DNA of 64,000 nucleotides, from contig NC_053397.1 in assembly GCF_905171765.1 (NCBI RefSeq), positions 110,005,295 through 110,069,294 of the forward strand. The letters are read 5' to 3'. How positions within the stretch are numbered: position 1 is the first letter of the stretch; the number at the start of each line of letters is the position of its first letter. The DNA is from Bufo bufo. Taxonomy: Eukaryota > Chordata > Amphibia > Anura > Bufonidae. The position numbers were made by a program, and so were the translations under genes. Below the pieces are notes generated by a model. That model saw nothing but the letters and a program-made list of their open reading frames with translations. It did not search any database and was not told where the DNA came from. This document shows positions 1-11,125 of this stretch, one piece after another.

Positions 1-2399
1 CTAATTTGCAATGAAATGGAATTCAAGCAAGCTGCATATGCAGATGACCTCCTTTTAATGATCACCAACCCTAGAAGAGCTTTTCCAGCAATTGTTAACC
101 TGTTTCGCGATTTTGGCTACATCTCTAATTTTAAAATTAACCTTTCAAAATCACAAGCGCTAGGAGTTAATATCCCGGATAAAGAAATCCGAATCTTAAA
201 GACCATCTCTTCCTTTGAATGGACCCCCACCACTTTGAAATTTCTAGGGATCAACATTTCAGCAGATTATAACAAACTTTTTGAACACAACTACCGCCCA
301 CTACTGAGAGATATACCGGAGACTCTTGGTTCATGGTCACCTTCCTTTATATCCTGGTTAGGACGTAGGAACATATTTAATTCCCTAATAGTTCCGAAAG
401 TCACATATATTTTGCAAGCACTTCCATTAAAACTCCCACGTAGCTTTTTTGCCTCCTTTAGGAAGATTTGTTCAGCATATGTTTGGGGAGCGAAAAAACC
501 CAGACTCGCTCATAAAATTCTTACTCCCTCCAGATAGGGGTGGAATTGGTCTCCCTTCTTTAGAAAGATTTTACAAAGCTGTTCATATCAGCCGTATAGT
601 TGACTGGATCTGCAAACCAGCCCACAAACATTGGATAACCATAGAGGAGAGTCTAATGGAAACCCCCTTGAGGAAGCTGATTTTCTCAGAACATTCAACA
701 CTCATCCCTATTACTAGAGATAATAACCTTCCCACAGCTACCTACGGTATCTGGCAACGCCCGGAAATAAGAGACCTTTGTTCTAAATACCCATCTCCAC
801 TGTTAACCATTGGAGATTGTTTCAAAATGTCTGAGGATGGCTTTCAATCTTTACCACCTCAACTCCGGAATTCACAAATAGCCCCTATAGAGCTCTTAGA
901 TCCTGATGGAGCTATCTTAGACTTAAATGCTATCAAAGACAAATTTAAACTCCCAACACTTAATGACCTCCAATATATATACCTTCGCACTGCACTAAAA
1001 CCTGTATTCTCAAATGATAATTGGGGGGAAAAAAAATACATGGTTTGAAGACCTTCTTATACAAACTAAACAACCTTCAAAATCTGTTATTTGCAAGAAC
1101 CTACTTAGTTTAGAATCCCCACCCTCCCTATACTTTCTGAGAGAATGGGAAAGTGATCTTAAGACTAAACTCTCCAAATCAGAAATTAACACAGTACTTA
1201 CATCGGCAAAAAATACATCTAGATGTATTACGGTTCAAGAAAACACATACAAAGTAATAGCTAGATGGTATCTTACCCCAGTCAGATTAAGTAAGATGTA
1301 CAGTTCCGCTTCGGACCGTTTCTGGAGATGCTATATTGATAGAGGCACATACCTACACATATGGTGGTCCTGCCCTAAAATAAGCACTTTCTGGACAGAA
1401 ATACTAGGCATTCTCAACTACCTCCTTAATGACAAACGTCGCACACTACCTCAATGCCCCAAAATAGCTCTCTTAAATGTACTTCCAGACACTATTCCCT
1501 ACGTACAGAAACAGCTAATCAGACAATTGTTGTCAGTAGCTAGGATTATGATCGCCTCAAACTGGAAATCTAACGTGTCCCCCAAAGTGTCAGACTGGGT
1601 CGACAGAGCAGAATCACTAGCTAGACTAGAAGAATTATCCCACTGGGAACTGAGATCCCATGATAAATATGTAGCCATATGGCATGGATGGAGACTCTGG
1701 AGGAAAGGTTTGGGGATAGCCACAAATGACGAGTAAGGTTTTAGTTTTTCCTCTAACCTAGCACTTCCATATTCACCATTAGGGACCTTTGGTAGAGACA
1801 AGTCGTCATAGCTGGCGGACTCTTACCCTCTACCCGTATATCGAACGTTCAGAGGCAGGTTACTGCACAGACCAATCCATAATATCTACTTCTTCACTCT
1901 CTACCCTTCCCCTCTTCCCTCACGTTCTTATCCCTTTGTCCAAATTGTGTGTCTGTTCCCCCCCCCCCCCCGCGCCACACGGCATGGCTTTATCTTATGG
2001 CATAGGTGTTTGACATTATGTCTTGGATTCCTCTGAAACAATCAGATTTACTCCATGCTATTTTCAGTCTTAACTAAGTTCAGACGTACATCACAGCTAA
2101 TTTGACCACACTGCACTGAAGTTATACTTTTGAACCCTAATGTGTCACACTAGCAGATGTGAGAGGTATTACTATGATATGATGCACCTTTTGGATCACC
2201 TGACAGTGGTGGCCTATCTAAATGTCTGTACGCCTATTGGATATGCCATTATTTCCATAATGTATGCCGTATGTTCAAAATGTTTACATACGTTTGAAAT
2301 GTTTACATACTTTTAAATGTTTATATACATTCAGAAGTCTATGTACTTTTGGAATTATTCATACCTTTGAAATCAATAAAAAGATTTTTAAAAGAAAAA
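1..2399 (+). mobile_element. L1-clade LINE, 3' part (L1-A)
   Basis: This is the 3' portion of a non-LTR retrotransposon that enters from the left edge of the window. It consists of the end of ORF2 (16-1736), a 3' UTR of about 660 bases containing a C-rich run near 1959-1972, an AATAAA signal at 2375-2380 and a short A-rich tail ending near 2399. The ORF2 protein resembles that of L1-B on the other strand, so both belong to one broad L1 family. The 5' part and any left target duplication lie outside the window. The boundary on the right is set by the A-rich tail next to an unrelated palindromic repeat. Confidence 0.85.
16..1736 (+). pseudogene. L1 ORF2 reverse transcriptase C-terminal part, frameshifted
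   Basis: This is the C-terminal half of an L1 ORF2 protein, the reverse transcriptase that copies element RNA at a nicked chromosomal target. The catalytic box AAYADDLL is encoded at 31-54, followed by the thumb and the long C-terminal region typical of L1. A late Trp/Cys-rich segment (YLHIWWSCP at about 1351-1377) is shared with L1-B. The frame changes twice, near 535 and near 1030, where the sequence runs through G and A homopolymers, so the protein is broken into three overlapping frames (16-537, 449-1048, 1014-1736). The endonuclease and RT N-terminus would lie upstream of the window. It is a dead copy. Confidence 0.85.
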
Positions 2400-2401
2400 G
2401 A

Positions 2402-3580
2402 ATATACTGTCGGATATGAGTTAGATCGTGAAACTCAGATCCGACAGTATATTCTAACACAGAGGCGTTCCTATGGTGATGGGGACGCTTCAAGTTAGAA
2501 TATACTAAGAACTGTGTACATGACTGCCCCCTGCTGCCTGGCAGCACCCGATCTCTTACAGGGGGTTGTGATCCTCACAATTAACCCCTCAGGTGCCGCA
2601 CCTGAGGGGGGTTAATTGTGCGTATCATAGTCCCCTGTAAGAGATCGGGTGCTGCCAGGCAGCAGGGGGCAGTCATGTACACAGTTCTTAGTATATTCTA
2701 ACTTGAAGCGTCCCCCCCTCGGCCCCCCCTCCCTCCCTCTATTGTATTAATTTCATTGGTGGCCAGTGTGCGGCCCCCCCTCCCTCCCTCTATTGTATTA
2801 TTTTCATTGGTGGCACAGTGTTCGGCCCCCCCGGCCCCCCCTCCCTCCCTCTATTGTATTATTTTCATTGGTGGCACAGTGTGCGGCCTCCCCTCTCCCC
2901 CCCCCCCCCCGATCATTGGTGGCAGCGGAGAGTTCCGATCGGAGTCCCAGTTTAATCGCTGGGGCTCCGATCGGTAACCATGGCAACCAGGACGCTACTG
3001 CGGTCCTGGTGTCCATGGTTACTTAGCAATATTAGAAGCATCATACTTACCTGCTGCGCTGTCTGTGACCGTCCGGGAGCTCCGGCCGGTCACAGTGACA
3101 GGTCTGTGCGGCGCATTGCTTAATGATCACACTGTGTCACCAATGAAAATTATACAACAGAGGGAGGGGGGGCCGCACACTGTGCCACCAATGAAAATAA
3201 TACAATAGAGGGAGGGGGGGCCGCACACTGTGCCACCAATGAAAATAATACAATAGAGGGAGGGAGGGGGGCCGCACTGGCCACCAATGAAATTAAAACT
3301 GGGGAGGGAGGGGGGTCTGCCCCCTGCTGCCTGGCAGCCCCTGATCTCTTATAGGGGGCTATGATATGCACAATTAACCCTTTAGGTGCAGCACCTGAGG
3401 GGTTAATTGTGCGGATCACAGCCCCCTGTAAGAGATCGGGCGCTGCCAGGCAGCAGGGGGCAGTCATGTACACAGTTCGTAGTATATTCTAACTAGAAGC
3501 GTCCCCATCACTATGGGAACGCCTCTGTGTTAGAATATACTGTCGGATATGAGTTTTCGCGAAGTGAAAACTCAGCTCTG
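2402..3580. repeat. Foldback element with inverted GC-rich minisatellite arms
   Basis: The ends are mirror images. The tract agaatatactgtcggatatg at the left recurs in inverted context near 3530-3555, next to inverted copies of the segment holding gaggcgttcc. Inside, two inverted-repeat cassettes (about 2510-2700 and 3315-3500) each form their own hairpin around a tgcc...ggca core. Between them lie C-rich minisatellite units of about 56 bases on the left (about 2705-2905) and their G-rich complement on the right (about 3130-3310). A unique-looking 200-base loop at 2930-3125 contains its own short inverted repeats. It is probably a non-autonomous DNA transposon. Short proline-rich or glycine-rich frames here come from the minisatellite and are not genes. 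Confidence 0.65.
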
Positions 3581-3911
3581 AAAAAGCTTTTATGCAGACG
3601 GATCTTCGGATCCGTCTGTATGAAAGTAACCTACGGCCACGGATCACGGATGCGGATGCCAATCTTGTGTGCATCTGTGTTCTTTCACAGACCCATTGAC
3701 TTGAATGGGTCCGTGAACCGTTGTTCGTCAAAAAAATAGGACAGGTCATATTTTTTTGACGGACAGGGAACACGGCTCACGGCCGCTGATGAACAACGGT
3801 GCATTTTCCGAGTTTTCAACGGACCCATTGAAAGTCAATGGGTCCGCAGAAGATCACAGAAAACGGAACAACGGCCACGGATGCACACAACAGTCGTGTG
3901 CATGAGGCCTT
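3581..3911. mobile_element. MITE with repeated 'cccattgacttgaatgggtcc' type palindromes
   Basis: A non-coding segment rich in short inverted repeats: gacggatcttcggatccgtc near 3598-3617, then acccattga/tcaatgggt pairs near 3690-3710 and 3821-3844, with mirrored cacggat/tccgtg words throughout. It ends at gtgtgcatgaggcctta. The structure fits a short non-autonomous DNA transposon. No target duplication was resolved and the superfamily is not assigned. Confidence 0.5.
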
Positions 3912-6299
3912 AGAGTAGAAACTCCCAAAAAGTGACCCCATTTTAGAAACTACGGGATAGGGTGGCAGTTTTGTTGGTACTATTTTAGGGTACATATGAT
4001 TTTTGGTTGCTCTATATTACACTTTTTGTGGCTACTTTTTTTGGTTGTTTGTTTCAGTTTTACATAACAAAGCATTTAAAAAAAAAAATATTCTTTAGTG
4101 TCTCCACATTCTGAAAGTCATAGTTTTATTTATTTTTTGGGCGACTGTCGTGTGTAGGGGCTCATTTTTTTCGGGATGAGATGACGGCTTGTTTGGCACT
4201 ATTTTGGAGTGCGTATGACTTTTTGATCGCTTGCTATTACACTTTTTGTGATGTAAGGTGACAAAAAATGGCTTTTTTTTTTTTTACGTTATTTACCTGA
4301 GGGGTTAGGTCATGTGATATTTTTATAGAGATTAGGTTATTACGGATGTGGCGATACCTAATATGTATACTTTTTTTTATTTATGTAAGTTTTACACAAT
4401 GATTTAATTTTTGAAACAAAAAAAATCATGTTTTTTATTTAGTTTTTGGGCGATTATCTTTTAAAAGTGTTTTTCATAATCAAAAAAAGAAAGTTTCATG
4501 TAAAAAAAATTCCCAAAATAAAACACATTAAATTGTGAAAAAAAATAGAAAAAAAATAAAAAACAGACATATTGGGCTAAAACAAAAAGTGCAACACCAA
4601 GTGATCAAAAAGGATAATGCCCCACAAAATAGTACCGATTAAACCGTCATCTCATCCCACAAAAGATGAGACCCTACATAAAACAATCGGGCAAATAATA
4701 AAAAAAAACTATGTCTCCCGAAATATGGAGACTCTAAAACATGATTTTTTTTTTTGTCACCCAAAAATTGAACCACAATCTTCACGAAGTGAAAATCGAA
4801 AAAACTTTATTGACAATTTATAATAAGTACATGCATAGTAACAAGAGGCAGCACAAAGGTGGAACACAAGGATGAGGAAAAGGACCCAAGAGGGGGCAGA
4901 GAGGTCAGCACACCAAAAACAGGGAAAAGGATAATGCTAATGAAAAGCACCAAGACGCCTGTAAGCAGTAAGCCCCGGACAAAAGCTGCAACAGAGTCAA
5001 ATATGAGGGCAAAAGCTTGATGGTTAGAAAAAAATATTCATACCCTGGATGGTGTGTTGATCTCTCAGCCGCCTCCTGGCGAAACGGCGTTGGCGAAGAT
5101 TGTGGTTCAATTTTTGGGTGATATTGGTGGCTCCACGTTTCCACGAGTCAATATTTTCGTGATTTATTTCTGTCTGGTAATAATTGGGTGGCCATGATTT
5201 TTTTTGTGTCAAAAATGCTGTTAAAACTTAAATAAATAAATAAAAGTATACATATTAGGTATCGCTGCGTCTGTAAGAGCCTGCTGTATAGAAATATCAC
5301 ATGAACTAACCCTTCAGCCATTTTTGTCACCTTACATCACAAAAAGTGTAATACCAAGCAATAAAAAAGTCATACGCACCCCAAAATCATACCAATCAAA
5401 CCGTCATCTCATCCCGCAAAAAATGAGACCCTACCTAAGACAATCACCCAAAAAATAAAAAAAACTATGGCTCTAAGAATATGGAGACCCTAAAACAGGG
5501 TTGGCCAACCTGCGGCTCTTCAGCTGTTGCAAAAGTACAACTCCCAGCATTCCCATGCCGCCTAAAGCTATCAACCTACAGCAGGGCATGGTGGGAGTTG
5601 TAGTTTTACAACAGCTGGAGTGCCGCATGTTGGCCATCCCTGCACTAAAACATTTTTTTTCTTGTTTCAAAAATGCTAATTGTGTAAAATTTAAATAAAT
5701 AAAAAGTATACATATCAGGTATTGCCACATCCGTAACAACCTGCTGTATAAAAATATCACATGACCGAACTCCTCAGGTGAACACTGTAAAAAATAAATA
5801 AATAAAAACTGTGTGAAAAAGGCCATTTTTTGTCACCTTACATCACAAAAAGTGTAATACCAAGCGATCAAAAAGTCATATGCACCCTAAAATAGAACCA
5901 ATAAAACAGTCATCTCATACCGAAAAAAATGAGCCCCTATATAAGACAGTCGCCCAGAAAAATAAAAACTTTGGCTTTCAGAATATGGAGACACAAAAAA
6001 CAACCCAAAAAAGTAGTCATATTTGGTATTGTTGCGTCCATAACAACCTGCTCTATAAAAATAGTACATGATCTAACCTGTCAGATGAACATCGTAAAAA
6101 GCTAAAATTAAAAACTGTGCCAAAACAGCTATTTTTTGTTACCTTGCCTCACAAAAAGTGTAATATAGAGCAACCAAAAATCATATGTACCCTAAAATAG
6201 TACCAACAAAACTGCCACCTTATAGTTTCCAAAATGGGGTTACTTTTCTGGAGTTTCTACTTTAGGGGTGCATCAATGGGTCTTCAAATGTGACATGGC
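3912..6299. repeat. Long imperfect foldback DNA element (2.4 kb)
   Basis: The left end (tagaaactcccaaaaagtga) and the region ending near 6275 (inverted tggagtttctac, preceded by aaaatggggttac) are inverted copies. Matching inverted tracts continue inwards through ggtggcagttttgttggtac (about 3961-3980 and 6200-6220) to a last pair at 4761-4785 and 5096-5121. The loop between them, about 310 bases, shows no coding potential. The arms hold A/T-rich repeated words such as tcacaaaaagtgtaata. The sequence appears to continue past 6275 until it is cut by the hAT end at 6300. I see no transposase in it. Confidence 0.6.
5494..5645. mobile_element. Small palindromic MITE nested in the foldback
   Basis: About 150 bases folding into one hairpin: ggttggccaacctgcggctc at the left and its inverted counterpart ending gccatccctgc at the right, with cagctgttgcaaaa / ttttacaacagctg and actcccagcat / gtgggagttgt inside. 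It interrupts the A/T-rich arm of the larger foldback, so it inserted later. Non-coding. Confidence 0.6.
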
Positions 6300-6775
6300 T
6301 AGAGATGGCCTTGCGGTTCGTGCGCACCATGATTTTTTGCATAGTGCCAAACTTTGACCCATGATACATCCATCAGGTGGGACAGGACAGCCAATTGAGA
6401 CATTTCAGCACATGGACACACCCCCAACCCTATAACAGAACCCGATCTGGCAGCCATTTTACATTGTGTTTTGCCAGTGTAGGGAGAGGTTGCATTTTGG
6501 AGCAGGTACAGTTAGGGACACCAAACGCTAGCTAATAGGGCCACAAAAGTCCTTTTAAGGACTGGTATAGGTGTGCTATCGATAGGCGTGATATAGAGGG
6601 GTGTGATATACTTAAAATATACTTTATAACATAGAAATTATACTATAGTGTATTTGTATTGTGCAGCAGGTGTGCGGTTCTGCTGCGATACCGCAGCTAG
6701 ATAGAGGGACAAACGCTATTGGAGTAACTAACTGCAACTGGTGTGATATACCTGTTGCCCCAAAAAAAACTGCTT

Positions 6776-7180
6776 GAGGGCTGCAATATACTTTCTTCCA
6801 CAAAATCCTAATTGAGGGGTGCTATATACCTGCTTCCACAAAATACTGATTGAGGCGTGCCATATACCTGTTTCTGCCAAATACTGATTGAGGGGTGCCA
6901 TATACCTGTTTCCGCCAAATACTGATTGAGGGGTGTCATATACCTTCTACCACAAAATACTGATTGAGGGGTGCTATAGATATATACCTTCTTCCACCAA
7001 ATACTGATTGAGGGCTGCAATACACCTGCTTCCACAAAATACTGATTGAGGGGTGCCATATACCTGTTTCCGCCAAATACTGATTGAGTGGTACTATATA
7101 CATGTTTCTGCCAAATAGTGATTAAGGGGTGCCATATACCTTCTTCCACAAAATACTGATTTAGGGATGCTATTGCTATA
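6776..7180. repeat. 38-bp minisatellite in hAT-C, left block
   Basis: About ten tandem units of the form ttccaccaaatactgattga followed by ggggtgctatatacc, with a usual period of 38 bases. Two units are longer by insertion of gatata-type words (near 6969 and 7175). Units differ by point changes (tgcc/tacc, ctg/ctt). The same unit continues at 10919-11085, on the far side of the CR1 insertion, which shows that the array was once continuous. The long minus-strand reading frame here is only the repeat. Confidence 0.85.
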
Positions 7181-7218
7181 TACCTTATATTCTCAAACTG
7201 GGGGCTTTAGACAGGACT

Positions 7219-7760
7219 TTACATAAAGGCAGACCCCTCCCCTCTCCGGTTTTGACGATCCTTTCTAAACAGACTGTAACCTTGTACATTAACTGCCCAG
7301 TCATAGCTATCATCCAGCGATGTCTCAGTTATTCTCACTATGTCATAGTCCTCCTCACACATCACTAATTCAAGTTCCCCAGTTTTATTAATCAGGCTTC
7401 TGGCATTAGTGTACATACAATTAAGAGTTTTATGTATATTTTTTATCCTACACCTTTCCTTCTGAACTGTTCTAGTCCCTCCTTCCATTCCTCCCCCAGT
7501 CCCACTACCTTGCCCCCGGTCTCTATCTACACTATCTTCCCATCCTATAACATAATTACCCTCCCCCCAGTCCTTAGTTTAAACACTCCTCCAACCTTCT
7601 AGCCATCTTTCCCCTAACATAGTTGCCCCTTCCCCATTGAGGTGCAGCCCATCCCTACGTTTTAGATACTCAATTTGCGATTCCAAACGGGTAATTTCCT
7701 CACATTTTGAACAATGATATACACCCTCGAACTTCTGTCCCAGGACTGCATACATCAGAC
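7219..7760 (-). pseudogene. CR1 ORF1 remnant and ORF2 endonuclease N-terminus
   Basis: On the minus strand, about 7735-7590 encodes a CSKCEEITRLESQIE-like segment joined to RDGLHLNGEGATMLGERW, which looks like the start and the end of CR1 ORF1 fused by an internal deletion. After a stop codon, 7488-7219 encodes the beginning of the apurinic-type endonuclease of ORF2: YTNARSL near its start, then ITETSLDDSYDW and YSLFRKDRQNRRGEG. These match the first two conserved endonuclease blocks (Asn and Glu motifs). The rest of the endonuclease and all of the reverse transcriptase are absent. Confidence in the family is good, in the exact limits moderate. Confidence 0.7.
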
Positions 7761-7986
7761 AAGATGTGAACTAGACTGCGCTGTCAATAATGGAACACAT
7801 ACTAAATGGGGATTACACAACGAAAGCGAAAAATACAATAGAATGCAGTAATAAGAAACTGATCTACTGCAGTCACCCACTGAAGTTCCTGAATCTGAAG
7901 TCACCTAATCTTAAGTCACACACTTATACAACACACACTTAAATCAAACACGTGACATGCAAACTCGCGTTATATGCCTGCTTATA

Positions 7987-9489
7987 CAGTCCTGATCAAA
8001 AGTTTAAGACCACTTGAAAAATGGCAAAAGATCATATTTAGCATGGCTGGATCTTAACAAGGTTCCAAGTAGAGCTTCAACATGCAACAAGAAGAAATGG
8101 GAGTGAGACAAAACATTTTTTGAGCATTCAATTTAATGAAAACAACGAATAAACTGAAACAGGCTGTTTTTCAGCTGATCAAAAGTTTAGGACCACACCT
8201 CCAAAAAAAACAAACCCCCCCCCCCCAAAACAGAAATCCAACTTCCAAACATGAACTCAGTAATGAGTAGCTCCGCCGTTATTGTTTATCACTTCCAAAA
8301 TTCGTTTCGGCATGCTTGATGCAAGCATTTCCATGAGGTGAGTGGGAACATTTCTCCAAGTGGTGAAGACAGCCGCACGAAGGCCATCTACTGTCTGGAA
8401 CTGTTGTCCATTTTTGTAAACTTCCCTTGCCATCCATCCCCAAAGGTTCTCAATTGGATTTAGATCAGGGGAACATGCAGGATGGGCCAAAAGAGTGATG
8501 TTATTCTCCTGGAAGAAGTCCCTTGTCCTGCGGGCATTGTGTACTGTAGCGTTGTCCTGTTGAAAAACCCAGTCGTTACCACACAGACGAGGGCCCTCAG
8601 TCATGAGGAATGCTCTCTGCAACATCTGGACATTGCCAGCGGCTGTTTGATGCCCCTGCACTTCCTGAAGCTCCATTGTTCCACTGAAGGAAAAAGCACC
8701 CCATACCATTATGGTGCCCCCTCCACTGTGGCGCGTAGAAAACATCTCAGGTGGGATCAGCTTGTCATGCCAGTAATGTTGGAAACCATCAGAGAATAAA
8801 ACTTTCTTCCATTTTTGAATGTCCCATGTTTGGTGCTCTCTTGCAAAGTCCAAACGAGCTGTTCTGTGGCGTTCAAGGAGATGAGGTCTTTGAAGACGTT
8901 TTTTGTTTTTGAAGCCCTTCAGTCTCAGATGCCGTCTGATGGTTATGGGGCTGCAGTCAGCACCAGTAAGGGCCTTAATTTGGGTCGAGGATCGTCCAGT
9001 GTTTTGACGGACAGCCAATTGGATCCTCCGGCTCAGTGCTGATGACATTTTTTTGGGTCTTCCACTTGACTTTTTTGTTCCATAACCCTCAGGATCATTT
9101 ACTGCGTCCCACCTCAGCAGCGATGGCGCGCTGTGAGAGATCCTGCTTATGCAGTTCAACAACCCGACCACGTTCAAAAAGGGAGAGTTTTTTTGGCTTT
9201 GCCATCACAACGTGTGACTACCTGACAGAAAATGACAATGAATCCACATCTTTGCACAAATTTGGCCTTTTAAAGGCATGTGGTCCCAAAATTTGGATCA
9301 GCTGAAAAACAGCCTGTTAAAGTTTAATCGTTATTTTCAATTAATTGAATGCTCAAAAAATGTTTTGTCTCACTCTCATTTCTTCTTGTTGCATGTTGAA
9401 GCTCTACTTGGAACCTTTTTGAGAGCCAACAATGTAAAATATGATTTTTTGCCATTTTTCAAGTGGTCTTAATATTTTGATCAGGACTG
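7987..9489 (-). mobile_element. Tc1-like transposon inserted in CR1 leader
   Basis: The terminal inverted repeats cagtcctgatcaaaag...(left) and ...ttttgatcaggactg (right) are flanked by TA at 7985-7986 and 9490-9491, the target duplication of Tc1/mariner elements. Subterminal words (caagtggtc, agcattca) are mirrored on both sides. The transposase lies on the minus strand. A related leader copy at about 10811-10900 lacks the insertion and serves as an internal empty site. Confidence 0.92.
8257..9205 (-). pseudogene. Tc1 transposase, one frameshift in N-terminal domain
   Basis: This is a DDE transposase of the Tc1 family, which cuts and pastes the element by binding the inverted repeats. The natural start is the ATG at 9205-9203 ([15 protein letters not shown]), which begins the paired-like helix-turn-helix domain. 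The frame breaks near 9105, where a short deletion joins EVGRSK to [17 protein letters not shown] in another frame. From there the frame is open to the stop at 8257. The catalytic residues are present: Asp in VLFSDG, Asp in FQQDNATVH and Glu in [11 protein letters not shown]. The N-terminal break should abolish DNA binding by this copy. Confidence 0.85.
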
Positions 9490-9767
9490 TATAAATGAAG
9501 CTCTCAAAACCAGCCTGTTTTTTCCCTCTGGATTCAAAGGACTGGGCTGCCCTCAAGGCTGGCTTTTTACCTCTCCTAATTAGACAGCCACACCCTGGAG
9601 AAGAGAAAAAACTATGTTATCACAATATATTCTCAGCTGCTTTGCAATGAACCTTGCAGCAGAAGCAAGTCACAGTGTACAATAAAGTTAGATACAGCCA
9701 CTCAGCAATGCACACAAATAATTTAGCTCTCAGATACTCCCTCACTTAATCTAAAGTCACACACTTA

Positions 9768-10807
9768 GGCTGCGTTCACACGGGCGAGATTTCCGCGCGG
9801 GTGCAATGCGGTAGGTGAACGCATTGCACCCGCACTGAATCTGGACCCATTCATTTCTATGGGGCTGTTCAGATGAGCGATGATTTTCACGCATCACTTA
9901 TGCGTTGCGTGAAAATCGCAGCATGCTCTATATTCTGCGTTTTTCACGCAACGCAGGCCCCATAGAAGTGAATGGGGTTGCGTGAAAATCGCAAGCATCC
10001 GCAAGCAAGTGCGGATGCGGTGCGATTTTCACGCATGGTTGCTAGGTGACAGTCTATAAACTGTATTACTTTCCCTTATAACATGGTTATAAGGGAAAAT
10101 AATAGCATTCTGAATACAGAATGCATAGTACAATAGGGCTGGAGGGGTTTAAAAAAATAAACTCATTAACTCACCTTCTCCTCTTGATCTCGAAGTTCCC
10201 GGTCTCTTCTTTACTTGAGTTGTGGGCTAAAGGACCTTTGAGTTGAGTTTACTGAGGAGTTGTGGGCTAAAAGACCTTTGGTGACGTCAGATCACATGCT
10301 ACATCACCGTGGTGATGTACCATGTGATTGGAGCATGTGATCTGACGTCACCAAAGGTCTTTTAGCCCACAACTCATCAGTAAACTCAACTCAAAGGTCC
10401 TTTAGCCCACAACTCAAGTAAAAAAGAGACCGGGAACTTCGAGATCAAGAGGAGAAGGTGAGTTAATGAGTTTATTTTTTTAAACCCCTCCAGCCCTATT
10501 GTACTATGCATTCTGTATTCAGAATGCTATTATTTTCCCTTATAACCATGTTATAAGGGAAAATAATACAATCTACACTACAACTAACCCAAACCTGAAC
10601 TTCTGTGAAGAAGTTCGGGTCTGGGTACCAGTGTCGGTTTTTTATCACGCGCGTGCAGAACACATTGCACCCGCGCGATAAAAACTGAACATCGGAACGC
10701 AATTGCAGTCAAAACTGACTGCAATTGAATTCCTACTCGCGCGGTTTTGCCGCAACACACCGGGACGCATCCGGACCTAATCCGGACACGCTCGTGTGAA
10801 CCCAGCC
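9768..10807. mobile_element. Harbinger-like foldback MITE with arms of about 520 bp
   Basis: The ends ggctgcgttcacacgggcga (left) and ctcgtgtgaacccagcc (right) are inverted copies flanked by TTA at 9765-9767 and 10808-10810. Nearly the entire 1,040 bases folds on itself: ataagggaaaataatagcat near 10090 has its complement near 10530, and the centre is acatcaccgtggtgatgt near 10301-10318. A three-base TTA duplication is usual for PIF/Harbinger elements. There is no coding sequence. It sits in the second CR1 leader unit; the first unit (near 7905-7945) preserves the uninterrupted site. Confidence 0.85.
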
Positions 10808-10918
10808 TTATACAACACACACTTAAATTAAACACGCGATGCGCAAACTCGCGTTATATGCCTGCTTATATAAATGGAGCTCTCAAAACCAGCCTGTTTT
10901 TTTCCTCTGGATTCAAAA

Positions 10919-11085
10919 TCCCAAATGCTGATTGAGGGCTGTGATACACTTGCTCCCACATAATAATGATTGATGGGTGCCATATACTTTCTTCCACCAA
11001 ATACTGATTGAGGGGTGCTATTTCTATATACATTTTTCCACCAAATACTGATTGAGGGCTGCGATATACCTTCTTCCACAAATAC
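10919..11085. repeat. 38-bp minisatellite in hAT-C, right block
   Basis: Four more units (ccaaatactgattgaggg...) resume directly after the CR1 fragment. The unit phase and sequence match the left block, and one unit carries an extra ttctata insertion (about 11020-11030). The transposase region of hAT-C starts 40 bases further on. Confidence 0.8.
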
Positions 11086-11125
11086 TGCTCTTCTCTACGG
11101 ACTTAGGCAGAGGGTCATTTAAAAA

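Larger units (their letters stand above)
7200..10917 (-). mobile_element. CR1 LINE 5' fragment with tandem 5' leader repeats
   Basis: A CR1-type non-LTR element on the minus strand sits inside the hAT-C minisatellite. Reading on minus, a leader of at least two related units (10917-9492 and 9767-7765 after removing insertions) leads into remnants of ORF1 and the start of the ORF2 endonuclease. The two leader units share aaactcgcgttatatgcctg and agctctcaaaaccagcctg. One holds a Tc1, the other a Harbinger-like foldback. Unlike most CR1 copies, which lose their 5' end, this one keeps the 5' side and lacks the reverse transcriptase and 3' end. Confidence 0.7.

Noticed and set aside
2756..3473. Proline-rich and glycine-rich open frames on both strands
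   Set aside because: They follow from the C-rich/G-rich minisatellite units and have no start context, domain or codon pattern of a gene.
6776..7180. Regular 38-base units suggesting a CRISPR array
   Set aside because: There are no spacers; whole units repeat with point changes, and the array continues inside a hAT transposon. The genome is eukaryotic.
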